A model generated the notes under the pieces. It was given only the letters and a program-made list of their open reading frames with translations, was not told the origin of the DNA and made no database searches. From Eupeodes corollae (taxonomy: Eukaryota > Arthropoda > Insecta > Diptera > Syrphidae), in contig NC_079147.1 in assembly GCF_945859685.1 (NCBI RefSeq), positions 139,462,645 to 139,526,644 of the forward strand: 64,000 bases of DNA, given 5' to 3'. The position numbers and the translations under genes were made by a program. Below, in pieces: positions 1 to 11,066 of the stretch; position 1 is the first letter of the stretch, and every line of letters starts with the position of its first letter.

Positions 1-548
1 TCGGTCGTTTTGAATTATTTTCATTTCACATGAACTGTCTGAATATCCACTTGTGTATAGCGGGTGTTGGAGAGTACACCAGTAAGTTTCAAATGGCCTT
101 TCCTTGCAACGCGAAAATTCGTCTTTGTTAATTGGATAGTAGTGGTTTCGTTGTAAATTAACCAGCAAATAGTCTGATGATGGAACGATGCAAGTGAAAT
201 TTCCATTGTTGAAGGTTGGGACTGCGAGCACCTTATATAACTTAAATTCTTCGTTGTATAGCAAAGGTAGGGTAATTTCCATTATAATATTGCTACCTCT
301 CAAATTTAAGGTTTTATATAGTTATAGGATTGATTCGTGAGGCCTCTCTCCAGGAATCATCAATGTTCGGGGAATATTTTCATGAATTTTTGTTAGTTCG
401 TTTTTCGTAATATGTTTTGAGTCGACTTATAATTTATCATTATGATGATGGCATTTAGAGCTGCTGAGGAAAACAATTTCAGGTTTTCGTACCATTTTGT
501 TTCGTTTGAAAGTTTAGAAACAATTGTACTTAATAGCTGGATTTCTTT
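1..548 (-). pseudogene. BEL-1 env C-terminal remnant
   Basis: This continues the env reading of the next ORF but carries several in-frame stops and frame changes. One 61-codon open stretch (21-206) survives. No convincing membrane anchor is visible before the window edge. Assigned by position and collinearity with the BEL-2 env, not by strong motifs. Confidence 0.5.
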
Positions 549-1661
549 CTAGTTTTCTAATTGTTCCTTCTTAAAAATGTTAACAGTTGACTCAATAATC
601 GTCGTTTGATTTTTCATTAGGTCTGTTATCTGTTTTTCATTTTCGTTTACCGTTACAATTGTCTCCTCATACTTGTCAGCGAATCTTTGATCAAGTATTC
701 CAAAAAGTTCGTTTGTCACCGTTCCAATAATATCAAATGGTGACCGTTTTCGTCTTCTTGCCGAGTGCTCATTAGCATGAAGAAGGATTTCGTTGTTGAG
801 TTTGATTTGTTGAAGTTGATGTTTGAATTGAATCAACGTTTTGTCACATAATGTTGATTTGACTTCAACCAGGTCTGTTGATCCACAAAATAATTCCATT
901 GAATTAATTAATTTTGTGAACGTTTCGTACTCGCTCCAATAATTACTCATGTTGAAAAACACAATCATTTTCCAAGAACTAGAAATTAAATTGGCTTGTC
1001 CCACATCTTCGAAATAAATTCCTGGCTGACTTTCAAATGGTGTGATTTCGACCTCATGCTGACGGGTTGTGGGGAAGGAAGTAGTCAAGCTCAGCACTCC
1101 GAATAGTATGAATAGACAAAAGAATGGCTGAGCTATATTCGTTGATAAGTTGACTTGTCGGACTTGTGTTTCTAGTTGTTCATTTTCTATGGGCAATCGA
1201 CACAGTTTAGTGATGGGCTGTTTAAAGTGTTTATTTTTACTAAACACTGTAGCTGTTCGAACACATTTGTCGGTGCCGGGGCGAACTTCTGCTATTTTTC
1301 CCATCATCCAGGTTGTTGGTGGTAGCCGGTCTTCTTTGATGAGCACAATGTCATCAACTTTGATGTTTTCTGCTTTTTGTTTCCATTTGGGAAGTTGTTG
1401 CAGCTGCGAAAGGTATTCGGATGACCAGATCTTATAAAAATTTTGAGTCATTTTTTGTATCAACTGCCATCGAGATCGAAATGTTTTCTTTTCGTCTATA
1501 ATTGGTTCGGGTACTGCATTAAGAGCAGCTCCTATCAAAAAATGTCCAGGAGTCAGAATTGTGGTGTCATCAACATCGTTTTCGATTGCCGTAAGTGGTC
1601 GAGAGTTTAAACAACCTTCTATTTGTGTCAGCAAGGTTGACAGTTCTTCAAACGTAAGCAT
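549..1661 (-). pseudogene. BEL-1 integrase C-terminus fused to env-like glycoprotein
   Basis: A 370-codon open stretch. The first ~60 residues are the end of the integrase core (SRPL and LTPGHFLIG motifs). Residues ~65-165 match the domain that follows integrase in BEL/Pao polyproteins (WSSEYLSQLQ, DDIVLIKED). A hydrophobic stretch near residue 180 looks like an internal signal sequence. An ectodomain follows, with a polybasic furin-type site (ARRRKRSPF, about residue 305) and a hydrophobic fusion-peptide-like segment. Integrase and env are in one frame, as in BEL-2. The reading stops before the membrane anchor. It is part of a broken element and not expected to be functional. Confidence 0.75.
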
Positions 1662-1681
1662 TGTTTCACCGATAACTTTTT

Positions 1682-2158
1682 TTAGATGATATTTTGTCGA
1701 CTTGACACTTGATTCCCACAGTCCTCCAAAGTGCGGTGATGCTGGTGGTATAAAATGCCATTCGATTTCGGCTTACACAAGTCTTGATGATGCATCTTCT
1801 TTTTGACGCTTGATGATTGTTTGCATTTGTTTTTGGATTTCCTTGTTGGCCCCAACAAATGCGGTACCATTGTCACTTGTCATTGTCACAGAAATGCGAG
1901 CAAAGACCTCTTCTTGAAGTAAATCGTTTCAATGCAGCCATGAATGCTGCTGTGGTAAGGTCACTCACAAGTTCAATATGGATAGCTTTGGTAGCGAAGC
2001 AAACAAATATGGCGATGTAACCCTTGGTCGATCGGTTTCCTCGCCCCTTGGAGATTAATATTTGAATTGGTCCAGCATAATCAACACCTGTGTGTGTAAA
2101 CGGTCTTGATGGTGTTACTCTAGCTGCTGGAAGTAGTCCCATTTGTTGGGTTTCTTGA
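1682..2158 (-). pseudogene. BEL-1 integrase core fragment
   Basis: The 1873-2142 stretch carries the BEL integrase motifs HTGVDYAGPI (first catalytic Asp) and KGYIAIFVCF. The frame shifts near 1876 and continues to 1682, with the motif order of BEL-2 integrase. The zinc-binding N-terminus is missing because the deletion joins this piece to gag. Confidence 0.8.
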
Positions 2159-3285
2159 GCACAAATTGTTTGGTTCTGCTAGCCCTTGTTCGAACAGGTT
2201 TCTGCTTTCGGTATCAAGCATTTTAGTCGTCATGTGTACTATAATTGGGTCCCATGATGTGGTATCGAAACCCATGTTTTTTAGTGCTGCCAGTCCTTCT
2301 TTGATGGCATCAAAAATGTTTTTGATCGACGTTGCTGATGGAATGTTACTGGGCTGTCCAGCCTTAAACATCTTTTCTAGATGAATAGATACAATTTTTC
2401 TTTCGTTATTTTAACGGTTTTTTAAGATTTCCCACGCACTATTGTAGTTTTCACTTGAATATGTAAGATGTTTGATTAAATGGAGCGGCTCTCCCTCTAG
2501 ATGTGTCTTCAGATATTCCATTTTTTCTGATGTGTTGAGGCTACTTCTATTGTGTATGATTGTCTAGAAAAGATCATAAAATGGTTGCCATTCTAAGAAA
2601 TTTCCTTTGAAGGTCGGAATCTTCAGCCTCGAAAGCATTGATTCGGATTTCGCTTCTTTTGGCTTGTTATAATTGTGGCCATTGACTAAATTGGATGCCA
2701 TTTCGTGAAGGAACCTATTAATGTCCTGTTTTACACCCTTATACTCGTTGTTTGCCACATACGGTACCTTCAGATCTTCCTCCGATGCATTTGCAATAAA
2801 GTCTTCATGCAGATCGGTGATGTTTCGAAGTTGTTCAAGGAACATTTTTTGTTGGTACTCATATATTTCCTTGGAGTAGTCATCGAAAGTTTGCTCAAAT
2901 TCTTCCAAGTTCTCAACTATGGCGGTGACTTTAAGCCTTAGTATTTACAACTTTTGCATCTTAAGAACATCTGCACTGGTCTTTGGGTTTTCCTTCACTT
3001 TCATTCCTTTTTTCCAGTTCTGGGATAATTGCATCTAATTTTTTCCTTAGTTCGTCGTACACCCTTTGCATGTAAGGATTGTCCTTCTTTACTGTAGACA
3101 CGATTTTTTGATGGTTTGAGTCAAACTCATAGTGCACTTAGACGTTTGAGTCTTTCTTCTTTGTATCTGAGGGTTTTCCTTGACGCACTGTCGTTACCAA
3201 CATTTCTGTTCAATGTTTCGATATCTTCAGCCAAGGTTTTTTGCTTGGCTACAATAATGAAAACTTCAGTTTCGTCCAACATGAT
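2159..3285 (-). pseudogene. BEL-1 gag remnant
   Basis: Gag begins with an ATG near 3281 and runs down to about 2160 in several frames. Recognisable parts are the capsid-like motif LKIPTFKGNFLEWQPF (2564-2908) and, downstream, a segment parallel to BEL-2 gag around NMGFDTTSWDPIIVH (2120-2371). An early in-frame stop lies near 3130. The zinc knuckles are lost with the internal deletion. Confidence 0.75.
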
Positions 3286-3485
3286 TATAGCACTTTTTTT
3301 TGTATGTATTGTTTTTATTTATTTAATTTATTGGTTGCGTAGTTTTATTTTCATATAATAGCTTCACTTGTATTTGTTCGTAATTTGTAGGTAATTTTTC
3401 TCGATTTAGATAACTTTTTTTAGATTTGTTATTTAAAATATATACCAATGTCAGAAGCCTTGGTAACGCTTCACTGTTTCTTCTT

Positions 3486-3497
3486 CTCGAAAGACCA
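3486..3497 (-). promoter_or_regulatory. BEL-1 primer binding site
   Basis: On the minus strand TGGTCTTTCGAG follows the LTR end after one base. It differs by one base from the BEL-2 site TGGTCCTTCGAG, which matches the 3' end of insect tRNA-Tyr as I remember it. The match ends after 12 bases here, consistent with age. Confidence 0.65.
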
Positions 3498-3498
3498 A

Positions 3499-4010
3499 TG
3501 TAAATTCGACAATTCGTAATTCCTTACCACTGGTGGGTGGAGTAAAAATAACGAACTGGTAGTTTGCCGTTTTAATAGCAAGTGAAGTTTATTATTATGA
3601 ATTTCCTAGTTTTATACAAAATAAATGCTTACTGAACTATTTTAAGATAAATAAATACTGACAAAAAATGAATATGATATAATTTCAAAATTCAATGAAA
3701 TATGATTATGTTGCTTTTAAAAGTTCATGGCGTTGCGTCGCGACGACGACGACAACGCGTGCAGTGCTTTTTGTTAGACGTGTCATATTGGTTTTAATAT
3801 TGCTGTTGTTGATACAACGTAGTGCTGTTTGCGGGTGGTGTCATCTTCGTTGGATTGTTTCGGTTGTTGTTACAACAAGGCCAATAATTGGATCACTTTT
3901 ATTGCGAAAAGAGAACAATTGGTATTTATCTCAAAGGAATTGCACTTTTCGTGATAAAGATATCATATCTTTGCATGATTAAGATATCATGTGTTAACTT
4001 GCGCTAGCTA
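3499..4010 (-). repeat. BEL-1 5' LTR (outer end uncertain)
   Basis: The inner end (TG on the plus strand at 3499) is fixed by the primer site. The interval is AT-rich and contains a CG-rich patch at 3730-3765. I could not define the outer CA end, so the right boundary is approximate. The motif TTACCACTGGTGG near its inner end recurs at about 58297, suggesting a related LTR there. Confidence 0.5.
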
Positions 4011-4473
4011 TGTACCTTGACTTGCGGCTTGAAGTATTATAAATATTAGAGTTTATAAAAAAACATGAGCATAAGTATAATGAATGGGGCTGCCGGAGTT
4101 TCGCGGCCCAAAATAACTTTTTAAAAAGTATAAAAGAGTTTTTAAAAAAACAAATATAACTTTATTCAGAAAATAATATAAAATGAAAGGAAAGAACTGA
4201 CGAAAGTCGGTTGTCTATTATGATGTGTGATTTGTATCTGATGATCGCTGCAACTCCAACTTATCTCGTGATGCTGTCCGATGATTGTTGGCCGCATTAA
4301 AGATCGTCCAATGTTTATTTTATCAGCTTGATTTTATAATTGGTTTTTGACTAATGTTTATTTTATCTCATATTTCTCAAAATGCTGTTAAAATTTAAGT
4401 GTCGTCGTTGCTTCGGTCTCAAGTGGCTTGTGCAATATATTAGGGTTAGGGTTAGAAGATGTAGTTGTAAATG
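4011..4473 (-). repeat. Unassigned LTR-like fragment
   Basis: No gene is seen. The stretch around 4130-4175 (AT-rich, with AATAAAG on the minus strand) resembles the poly(A)-signal region of gypsy LTRs in this window. The phrase TGGCTTGTGCAAT at 4426 recurs near 51187. It ends at the TATA duplication of element A. Confidence 0.3.
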
Positions 4474-4477
4474 TATA

Positions 4478-4761
4478 AGTAAATAAAAGACCTTTAGTCG
4501 TTGAGTTCTGTTTTTAAACTGACTTTATTCAATATATTTTTATTTAATTTAATTTTCGCTTGCAAAGCGACTAAAACATTTGGCTTTTGCATTTGCAAGC
4601 TTTTCTTAAATTACATTAAAATTATTACAATATAAAAAATAAATAAGGTGCGAGAACGTGGGAAAATAAGAGGTACAAGTAGAGATAACGAATGTGGGAG
4701 AACGTGGGATAATAAGAGGTGCAAGTGGAGATATGGGAATGTGGGAAATATATTATTAACT
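4478..4761 (-). repeat. Element A 3' LTR
   Basis: It starts AGTAAATAAAAG and ends TTATTAACT, the AGT.../...ACT termini of errantivirus LTRs. It aligns by eye with 49298-49605 and with the split 5' LTR but lacks a ~24-bp piece present in both (around GACACTTCGCGTGC). The minus strand has AATAAAGT near its inner end, a poly(A) signal. Confidence 0.9.
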
Positions 4762-4840
4762 TCTCCCATCCTTCAGACTGGACGTCCTCGTTCATGATGT
4801 TCATAACACGTAATTTTAAAATTTCTTCATCTAACGCTGA

Positions 4841-6105
4841 TTAAAAATTGTCTGTTTTTGTTGTTATTTTAACAGTTTTCGGCTTAATTTTTACATAAAG
4901 CAGGACAAAAATCACAAGTGCAAGTATAGCTATGGTGCCATATAACATCCATTTGCTTGTCTCGAGCGTAATCGAAAATTCTTTTATTTTTTGGTTGTTG
5001 ATGATGTGCAGCTTGTGTAAACGCGGAAGCGTAATTTTTTCGTTGAAGACGACTTCATTCAAAATAGTTCGTTTTGGTGCTGGTAGGTGATTCACTTCTA
5101 TAGACTTTTCTGTGAAAAATTGTTTGCCATTGATATTGATTTTATCATCGTATGTTATGGACGATATACTGGCCTTTTTCTTCTATAGTTATGTTCTCGT
5201 CCCTGGCTACGATAAGTCCATTTCTTACGACTTCGATCTTTTTGATGTCGATAGCATGAGTTGTGGGGCAGTGTGCAGTATTATTATTAAGGAGTTGGGA
5301 AAGGCAAGGATTTTGGGAATCTGTTTCACAATAGGAGTATAAGGGAGCTTTCTTACAAGTACTTAAGGGATATTGAATATTTTTACAAATTGCTGATATA
5401 TTTGAACTTAAATCAATAATTTTATTATAATGAATAACAGGAATAATTTCGAATAATTTACATATTTCCTAAACCTCAGGAATCTTAACTAAATAAATTA
5501 AAGAATTATATTGGTAATACATTTTTACATCGGCTTAGAATTAAAGGATTAACAATGTTGTTTTTGTCAAGAATGAGAGAGTAAATGTTATTGGTTAAAT
5601 TATTTATTATAATCCTATTTATTTGTGACATAACTGCACTTAATTTGTCATAGTTATTAGCCGAATTAGGTTTATGAATTTCGTTTATATTTATTGTATT
5701 TATTATATTAGTTATCTCGTCTATTTTTGCCGTGAATTGCGTGTTTATTTCAATCTGTCTGTTGTTAGCCCTAGTTAGTTCGTCTTCCTGGGTTTTTAAC
5801 AGTTCCATATCTGCATGATCAAGAGTACCAGTAATAAATTTGATTGCGGAACCTAAAAAATCTATCAATCGCGTCTTTCTCGTGGAAGGTCTTAGTAATG
5901 TTAACAAGCGTTCAATTTCATTTATGTCCTGATGCAGTATTTCTTTGCATCTTTCGTTTTTGATTTCATTTAATATATTGCTATTTTCTGACATTATTGT
6001 ATTAATATCCGAAAAATTTGTAGTGTGTTTAAGATTTCTACATTTCGTAAATGGCAACTTCTCCTGCAGGAAAAGGAATGAATAACGCTGAAGAGTAGTC
6101 AACAA
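4841..6105 (-). pseudogene. Element A env
   Basis: Two open pieces. The 5506-6105 piece has a furin-type site followed by a fusion-like segment (RKTRLIDFLGSAIKFITG) and a long helical region, as in insect errantivirus env (the baculovirus-F-like fold). The 4841-5095 piece has a membrane anchor (WMLYGTIAILALVIFVLLYV) and a short basic tail. About 400 bases between them are out of frame. The glycoprotein would be in the host secretory pathway, but this copy is broken. Confidence 0.8.
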
Positions 6106-6119
6106 TTTTTGCGGCGCAA

Positions 6120-7081
6120 AAATTTTATCTTAGATTATCTTTATGCGCTTGTCTTCCTTCAATTACTACAGCTGTGCCTAAATCAGCCTGAATAGTTTTT
6201 TGGTTATAAAGTTTGGATAATTTATTACCAATTCTTTTATTAGTTTTTACATATACCTTTTCACCTGGCCTAAAATCTTTAGGCGTGGTATTTTTATTGT
6301 GGAATTCAATGTTTTTGATTTGTTTAGTTTTTAATTTTGAGATAATTGCATTTGTAATTTTTTTAGAAATATCGTGAAAAATTTCTGAGGGCTTATGACC
6401 TGTTACCGAGTGATGAGTTGTTATATTTGAAGGTTGATAGTAGCATTATGGAATGGAAATGGAAAGTTTCTACCTGTCCATTGCTTTGACTGTGGAGTGC
6501 TGGTACAGAATGTGTAGAAATGTTAAATTCGTTTTTTAGCAATGCCTGCGTTGCAATTGATGTAAAAGTGCCTTCATTATCTATAACTATTATTTTCGTA
6601 TTTCTAAATTGGGAAATTATTTCGATTAATGGGTTTTTTATGTCAACAGAATTTCTGGATGGAATATGTTTTATAATGGCAAATTTAGAAAATTTGTCTA
6701 TACATATAAAATATTTTCGACCAGTATTTTAAATATCTAAATGCAAAATCTCTCCTACATACGTGGGAATTGGTGTTGCACCGATCGGATGTTGCGCTGG
6801 TCTACGGTGATATTTATTTTCTTTACAAATTTTACATTTAGAAGCGTATGTATTACATAGCTTCATAAGATTTGGAAAATAGTATACTCTGAGATTATTT
6901 GTTTGAAGTTTTCTTTTGGTCCTCTATGTGCTCTGTTATGCTCGTTTATGATAAGTTCCTCTTGATCGTGTGTGTTAAACACATCTTGAACAAGTTTGTT
7001 TGCATATTTAATTTTTACTTTGGGGAAAGCAACCATGAGGTCATTTTGTATTTTACCTAAAGTTTCAATGTCACAATCCAT
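6120..7081 (-). pseudogene. Element A integrase
   Basis: Fragments in order on the minus strand: an HHCC zinc domain (NEHNRAHRG, then CKICKENKY), a core with LHLDI near 6760 and IIDNEGTF near 6570, and the third acidic residue in SQSNGQVE near 6480. A basic C-terminal tail ends about 6120. Stops and frameshifts separate the pieces. The A' copy at 50.6-50.98 kb keeps a stretch around 6435 that is deleted here. Confidence 0.75.
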
Positions 7082-7280
7082 TGACTAAATCTGTATGAAG
7101 AACATCACGCAATATTTCGATAAGTTCTCTGATGGAACTGAATGTTATTGTATGTCTAACCTGTTTTTGGAAAAGAATTTTAACTTTTTTGCTTTTCTGA
7201 GAACCTTGACTGATAAAGATTTGATTTTTGAAACAATTGATTGGATTTTCTATCGAAGGTATTAATTTTGTTAAAGATTC

Positions 7281-8190
7281 CTAGCTATGAACAGTTTCTC
7301 CAGAAGTAGAGTGCGTGTTAATATGTTGTCGAGATAACGCATCAGCTACCTTGTTTTCTTTACCAGGTTTATAATAAAAGGTTGGAGAATATTCTTCAAT
7401 AAATGCTCTCCATCTCTTCAATTTGTTGTTAGGATTTTTTTCAGAAATCGCAAATGTGAGTGGTTGGTAATCTGTATAAATATGAATATCGGGAGCACCA
7501 TATAAGTAATTTCTCAAAGATTTCAATGCCCAAACTATTGCTAGCATTTCACGTTCATTTGTAGCGTAAGTTTCTTCAGACTTGCTTAAAGTTCGAGATA
7601 TCATTGTAATAGGTCTACCACCTTGAGAAAGAAGCGCCTAATGCTTGCGATGAAGCATCGGTAGTTAAGTCCAAAGGCTTTTGAAAATCAGGATAGAATA
7701 GTAAAACATCTTCTGAGGCTAAAATGTTCTTTATTCTATTAAAGGCACATATAGCCTCAGTATTTAGATTAATTTTGATGTTCTTAGACTTATTCGTTCC
7801 TATATTTCCGTTTTCTCCTCTTAGGTATTTTGTTAAAGGTTTAGTTATTTCTGCATAATCTTTAACAAAGCGACGGTAATAATCTTAGTGCACGAAGTGT
7901 TTTTGGCACTTCGAAGTCTACAATGTCTTTGACTTTATTTGGTAAGGTTTTAATGCCGTCTCCAGAGACAAGAAATCCTAAAAATTCAAGCTCATGCTTA
8001 AAAAAATTACATTTTTCTGGAGATATTCGCATGTTAGCGTTTAAAAGTTTAGAAGAAATATTCCTTATGTCTTCTAGATGATCTCTTTCTGTCTGCGAAA
8101 AAATGATTACATCATCTATATAAACATGACAACATTTGCCTATTTCATCTCGCAATATGTTGTCTATTGTTCGTTGAAAAATTCTGGGAG
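7281..8190 (-). pseudogene. Element A RT (3' part) and RNase H
   Basis: 7862-8155 has the RT active-site box CHVYIDDVIIFSQ and the thumb region. 7281-7604 is RNase H-like (YATNEREMLAIVWALKSL, IYTDYQPL, KVADALSRQ). RNase H is offset from RT by a frameshift near 7610-7860. The RT fingers and palm upstream of the YIDD box are deleted, and the leader joins at about 8190. Confidence 0.82.
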
Positions 8191-8334
8191 CATCTGGTTA
8201 ATTCTCTGGGTTCTTCTGTCGGTTCTTCTGTGGTTTCTTCTGTGATCGATGTTTTTATAATTTATAATTTGCTCTATTCTCTTTATACAAATATTTTCAA
8301 AGCACACACTAATCGAATTTTAAAGTTGGGCGCC
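8191..8334 (-). promoter_or_regulatory. Element A 5' leader with primer binding site
   Basis: The minus strand begins TGGCGCCCAACTTTAAA at the LTR end (PBS ~8319-8335). Its first ten bases match the tRNA-Lys-type primer site used by many retroviruses. The leader also has three imperfect copies of a CAGAAGAACC-like motif at 8207-8247, directly before the deletion junction with RT. Confidence 0.7.
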
Positions 8335-8359
8335 AGTAAATAAAAGACCTTTAGTCGTT
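8335..8359 (-). repeat. Element A 5' LTR, inner fragment
   Basis: AGTAAATAAAAGACCTTTAG, identical to the start of the 3' LTR at 4478, is cut after TAGTCGTT by the poly(T) of LINE-1. The LTR resumes at 21808. Confidence 0.9.
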
Positions 8360-8430
8360 TTTTTTTTTTTTTTTTTTTTATTAAACTTTATTTAGCTAAA
8401 AAAAGCTATTTAAAAATACATATTTTTATC

Positions 8431-9894
8431 TTAAAATCTATTTTTAACATATATTTTGGTTAGTCTTTTAAATTTATCTATATTGAATTCATTCTTTATT
8501 TCATTTGGTAAGCTATTAAAAATAGATAATCCTTTATGCATTACCATATTCCTAGTTCTTTGGTTTCTATAGTTTAATAATCTAAAATCATTTGCATTTC
8601 TTAGTTGATAAGAATGGACTTCATTTACATAAGTTAAATTTTCACATAGATAATTTGGCAAGAGGTTAAACTTCATTTTATAAACAAATAACAAAACATT
8701 AAATATAATTCTTTGATTAATACTGAGCCAATATAATTGTGTTAACATGTCTTCTATGTGCATCAGTCTATTGCACAACAAAATTACTCTCATTCCTTTA
8801 TTTTGAAGTTTTTGCAAGCGATTCATCATTGTGTTATTGCACATAAATAAGATGCTAGAACAATACTCAAAGTGAGGTTTAATAATAGTATTATAAACAT
8901 TTATAGCAGTTGATTTTGAAATTCTTTTTCTGATTCTACCAAAAAAGTGAATTTTTTTGGCAATTTTCTTACAAATATAATCAACATGAGAGTTAAAACT
9001 TAAACCATTATCAATCAAGGCTCCTAAGTATTTAATCTCACTTACTATTTCAATTTTTTGATTATTTATGCAAATATCACTGTTTGATTCACCATTTAAA
9101 ACCATTGCTTTAGTTTTATTGATATTAAGTTTCAATTTGTTCATATTGAACCATCGTTGCAAATTTTTTATAATGCATTCCTCAGCAGTGTCTCCTGAAG
9201 CAAAAAGAAGGGCATCATCGGCAAACAATACCAGCTTGGACAATTCAATAACTTTTTCCATATCATTTATGTAAACTAAGAACAAAAGGACTCCAAGCAG
9301 AGATCCTTGAGGTACTCCACAATTTATATCTATAGAGTCTGAAAAACAGCTATTTATCTTAGTTTCTTGCCGTCTTTGGTATAAATATGATCGAAACCAA
9401 TTTTGTTCGTTTGCCCTAATGCCATATTTCTCTAGCTTCATTAAAAGAATATCTCTATCTACTGTTTCAAAGGCTCTTTTCAGATCCAAAAAAACTGCAA
9501 CAATTATCTTTTTGTCATGTATTTCAATTTTCCATTTAGTTATTATTAAATTGAGAAGAGATTCACAATTATGGTTTTTCCGGAATCCTAATTGATAATG
9601 TGATATAAGATTGAATGATTCTAAGTATTTTTGCAATTGTATGTAAACTTATTTTTCAATAATCTTACTCTCTAGTGGCAACATATTAACAGGTCTAAAC
9701 TCTTCTGCGTTTTTGGTATTTTTAACTTTAGGAATTGGTACAATAGTTGATTCTTTCCAACAATCTGGAAAAATTCCTTCAAGAATTGAATTATTTATTA
9801 CCTTTGTCAATAAATTTCCACAGATTTCAAAAGTATCTAAATACATTCTAATATTAGCATAGTTTGTATCTTGTTTGTTGTTCATCAATTTCAT
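8431..9894 (-). pseudogene. LINE-1 ORF2: reverse transcriptase domain
   Basis: 8431-9636 (401 codons) carries the RT palm motifs FLDLKRAFETVD, GVPQGSLLG and LFADDALLF, then thumb and C-terminal region to the end of the ORF. 9649-9894 carries the preceding fingers (FRPVNMLPLESKIIEK) in another frame, so a frameshift lies at ~9640. In an intact element this would nick-prime and copy its RNA at the target. This copy is disabled. Confidence 0.88.
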
Positions 9895-9965
9895 AATTTC
9901 TTTTAATTCTAGTGTGTTTATTTGTTTGAATTCAAATTTAATATAATAATAATCATCTATTTGAT

Positions 9966-10824
9966 TTACATACTCAATATCTTGTATCTGGTTTTATTCA
10001 ATACATTAGCAATATCAATATTATTTCTATACTCTGTATTATTATGATAAATTTCTTTTATTTCTTTAGGTGTTTCCCTAAGTATTAACTGTTTAATATT
10101 TCTCCACATAGTTTGGTGATCTCTCGAACTATCAATTTTTCTCCTAACGAAGTTGTTTTTTGCGGTCTCCAAGGCAGTTTTAAAACGGTTTCTTTTCCTC
10201 TTATACGAATTCCAATCATTTTCATCAGCAGACAATTTCGCGATATGATATCCTAATATTTTATCGTTTTTTAATGTTCTTAAGTTTTCAGAAAACCATT
10301 CGTTCTGATTTTGTTCAATAGTTATAGTTTTCATAAATATTTGCAATACACTTATGAAATTTTCACTAAATTTGACAGCAAGTGAATTTACTTCAACATT
10401 ATCTTGTTCAAAATAAAAGTTTTTAGTTTGCAATTCATTCAAAAATTGTTCACTGTCATATTTCAAAAATGTTATTGATTTAGGTTCTAAAGTGATATCG
10501 GAAAGAACTTTGATTTTTACTAAAATGCTTTCATGATCACTGATTTTCAATTCACTCACCGTATTTGCTTTTATGTTTGTCTTGTCGTTTACAATTACAT
10601 AATCGATTAACGATCTTGAATTCTTTGTGATTCTGGTGGGTTCAAAAACCATCTGATGAAGCGCGTTGTCTTTAAATGCACTACTAATTTGTTTTTTGAA
10701 TGAATTATTTTTAAACCAGTCTATGTTAACATCTCCCATTATTATTAATTATTATTAAATTTGAATTATGAGCAAAGTTGGAACTATCAACCCAATTTTC
10801 GAAATAATTTAAGAAAATCGTTTC
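9966..10824 (-). pseudogene. LINE-1 ORF2: end of endonuclease and linker
   Basis: 257 codons beginning at the endonuclease motif GDVNIDWF and including SLIDYVIV and KISDHESILVKI (the SDH motif of APE-type endonucleases). A linker with basic helices follows. A stop at 9966 and an offset relative to 9894 mark further decay. The reading enters from the BEL-2 insertion site at 10829. Confidence 0.85.
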
Positions 10825-10829
10825 ACTAT
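10825..10829. repeat. BEL-2 target site duplication, left copy (ACTAT)
   Basis: ACTAT directly before the LTR and again at 19637-19641 directly after the other LTR. Five bases is the usual BEL/Pao duplication size. Confidence 0.9.
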
Positions 10830-11066
10830 TGCATAGCTCATATAAGAACTCGTGGACTGTAGATTTCTAAGTAACTTTATTTCTCATTAATCATAGTATT
10901 TATATAATCTTAAATCTAAGTAATTCAAGATAACCCTTGAATTACACACCTGTTCGCTTCTTATTTGCTTATTTTGCGGAACTTGCAAATGTAGTTGCTT
11001 GCAAGTTCCGCATTACATTTATTCTTTTGTATTCTTTATTTATTATGATTTATGTTTGTCTAAACA
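10830..11066 (-). repeat. BEL-2 3' LTR
   Basis: It begins TGTTTAGACA and ends CTATGCA on the minus strand (TG...CA). It contains a perfect 13-bp inverted repeat with a 10-nt loop (10976-10988 and 10999-11011). The stop codon of the polyprotein lies inside this LTR (11060-11062). Confidence 0.95.

Larger units (their letters stand above)
1..3498 (-). mobile_element. BEL-1: decayed BEL/Pao retrotransposon, internal part
   Basis: Read on the minus strand from a primer site near 3490 down to the left window edge, the order is gag, integrase, integrase C-terminal domain, env-like glycoprotein. Protease, reverse transcriptase and RNase H are missing: gag runs into integrase at about 2160. Frames break repeatedly, so this is a dead copy. 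The 3' LTR would lie outside the window. Its integrase-env part is related to the intact BEL-2 element at 11-18 kb, which makes the family assignment firm. Confidence 0.85.

Noticed and set aside
4438..4456. TTAGGGTTAGGGTTAG, telomere-like
   Set aside because: Only about two and a half units, inside degraded element sequence; insects usually have TTAGG or none.
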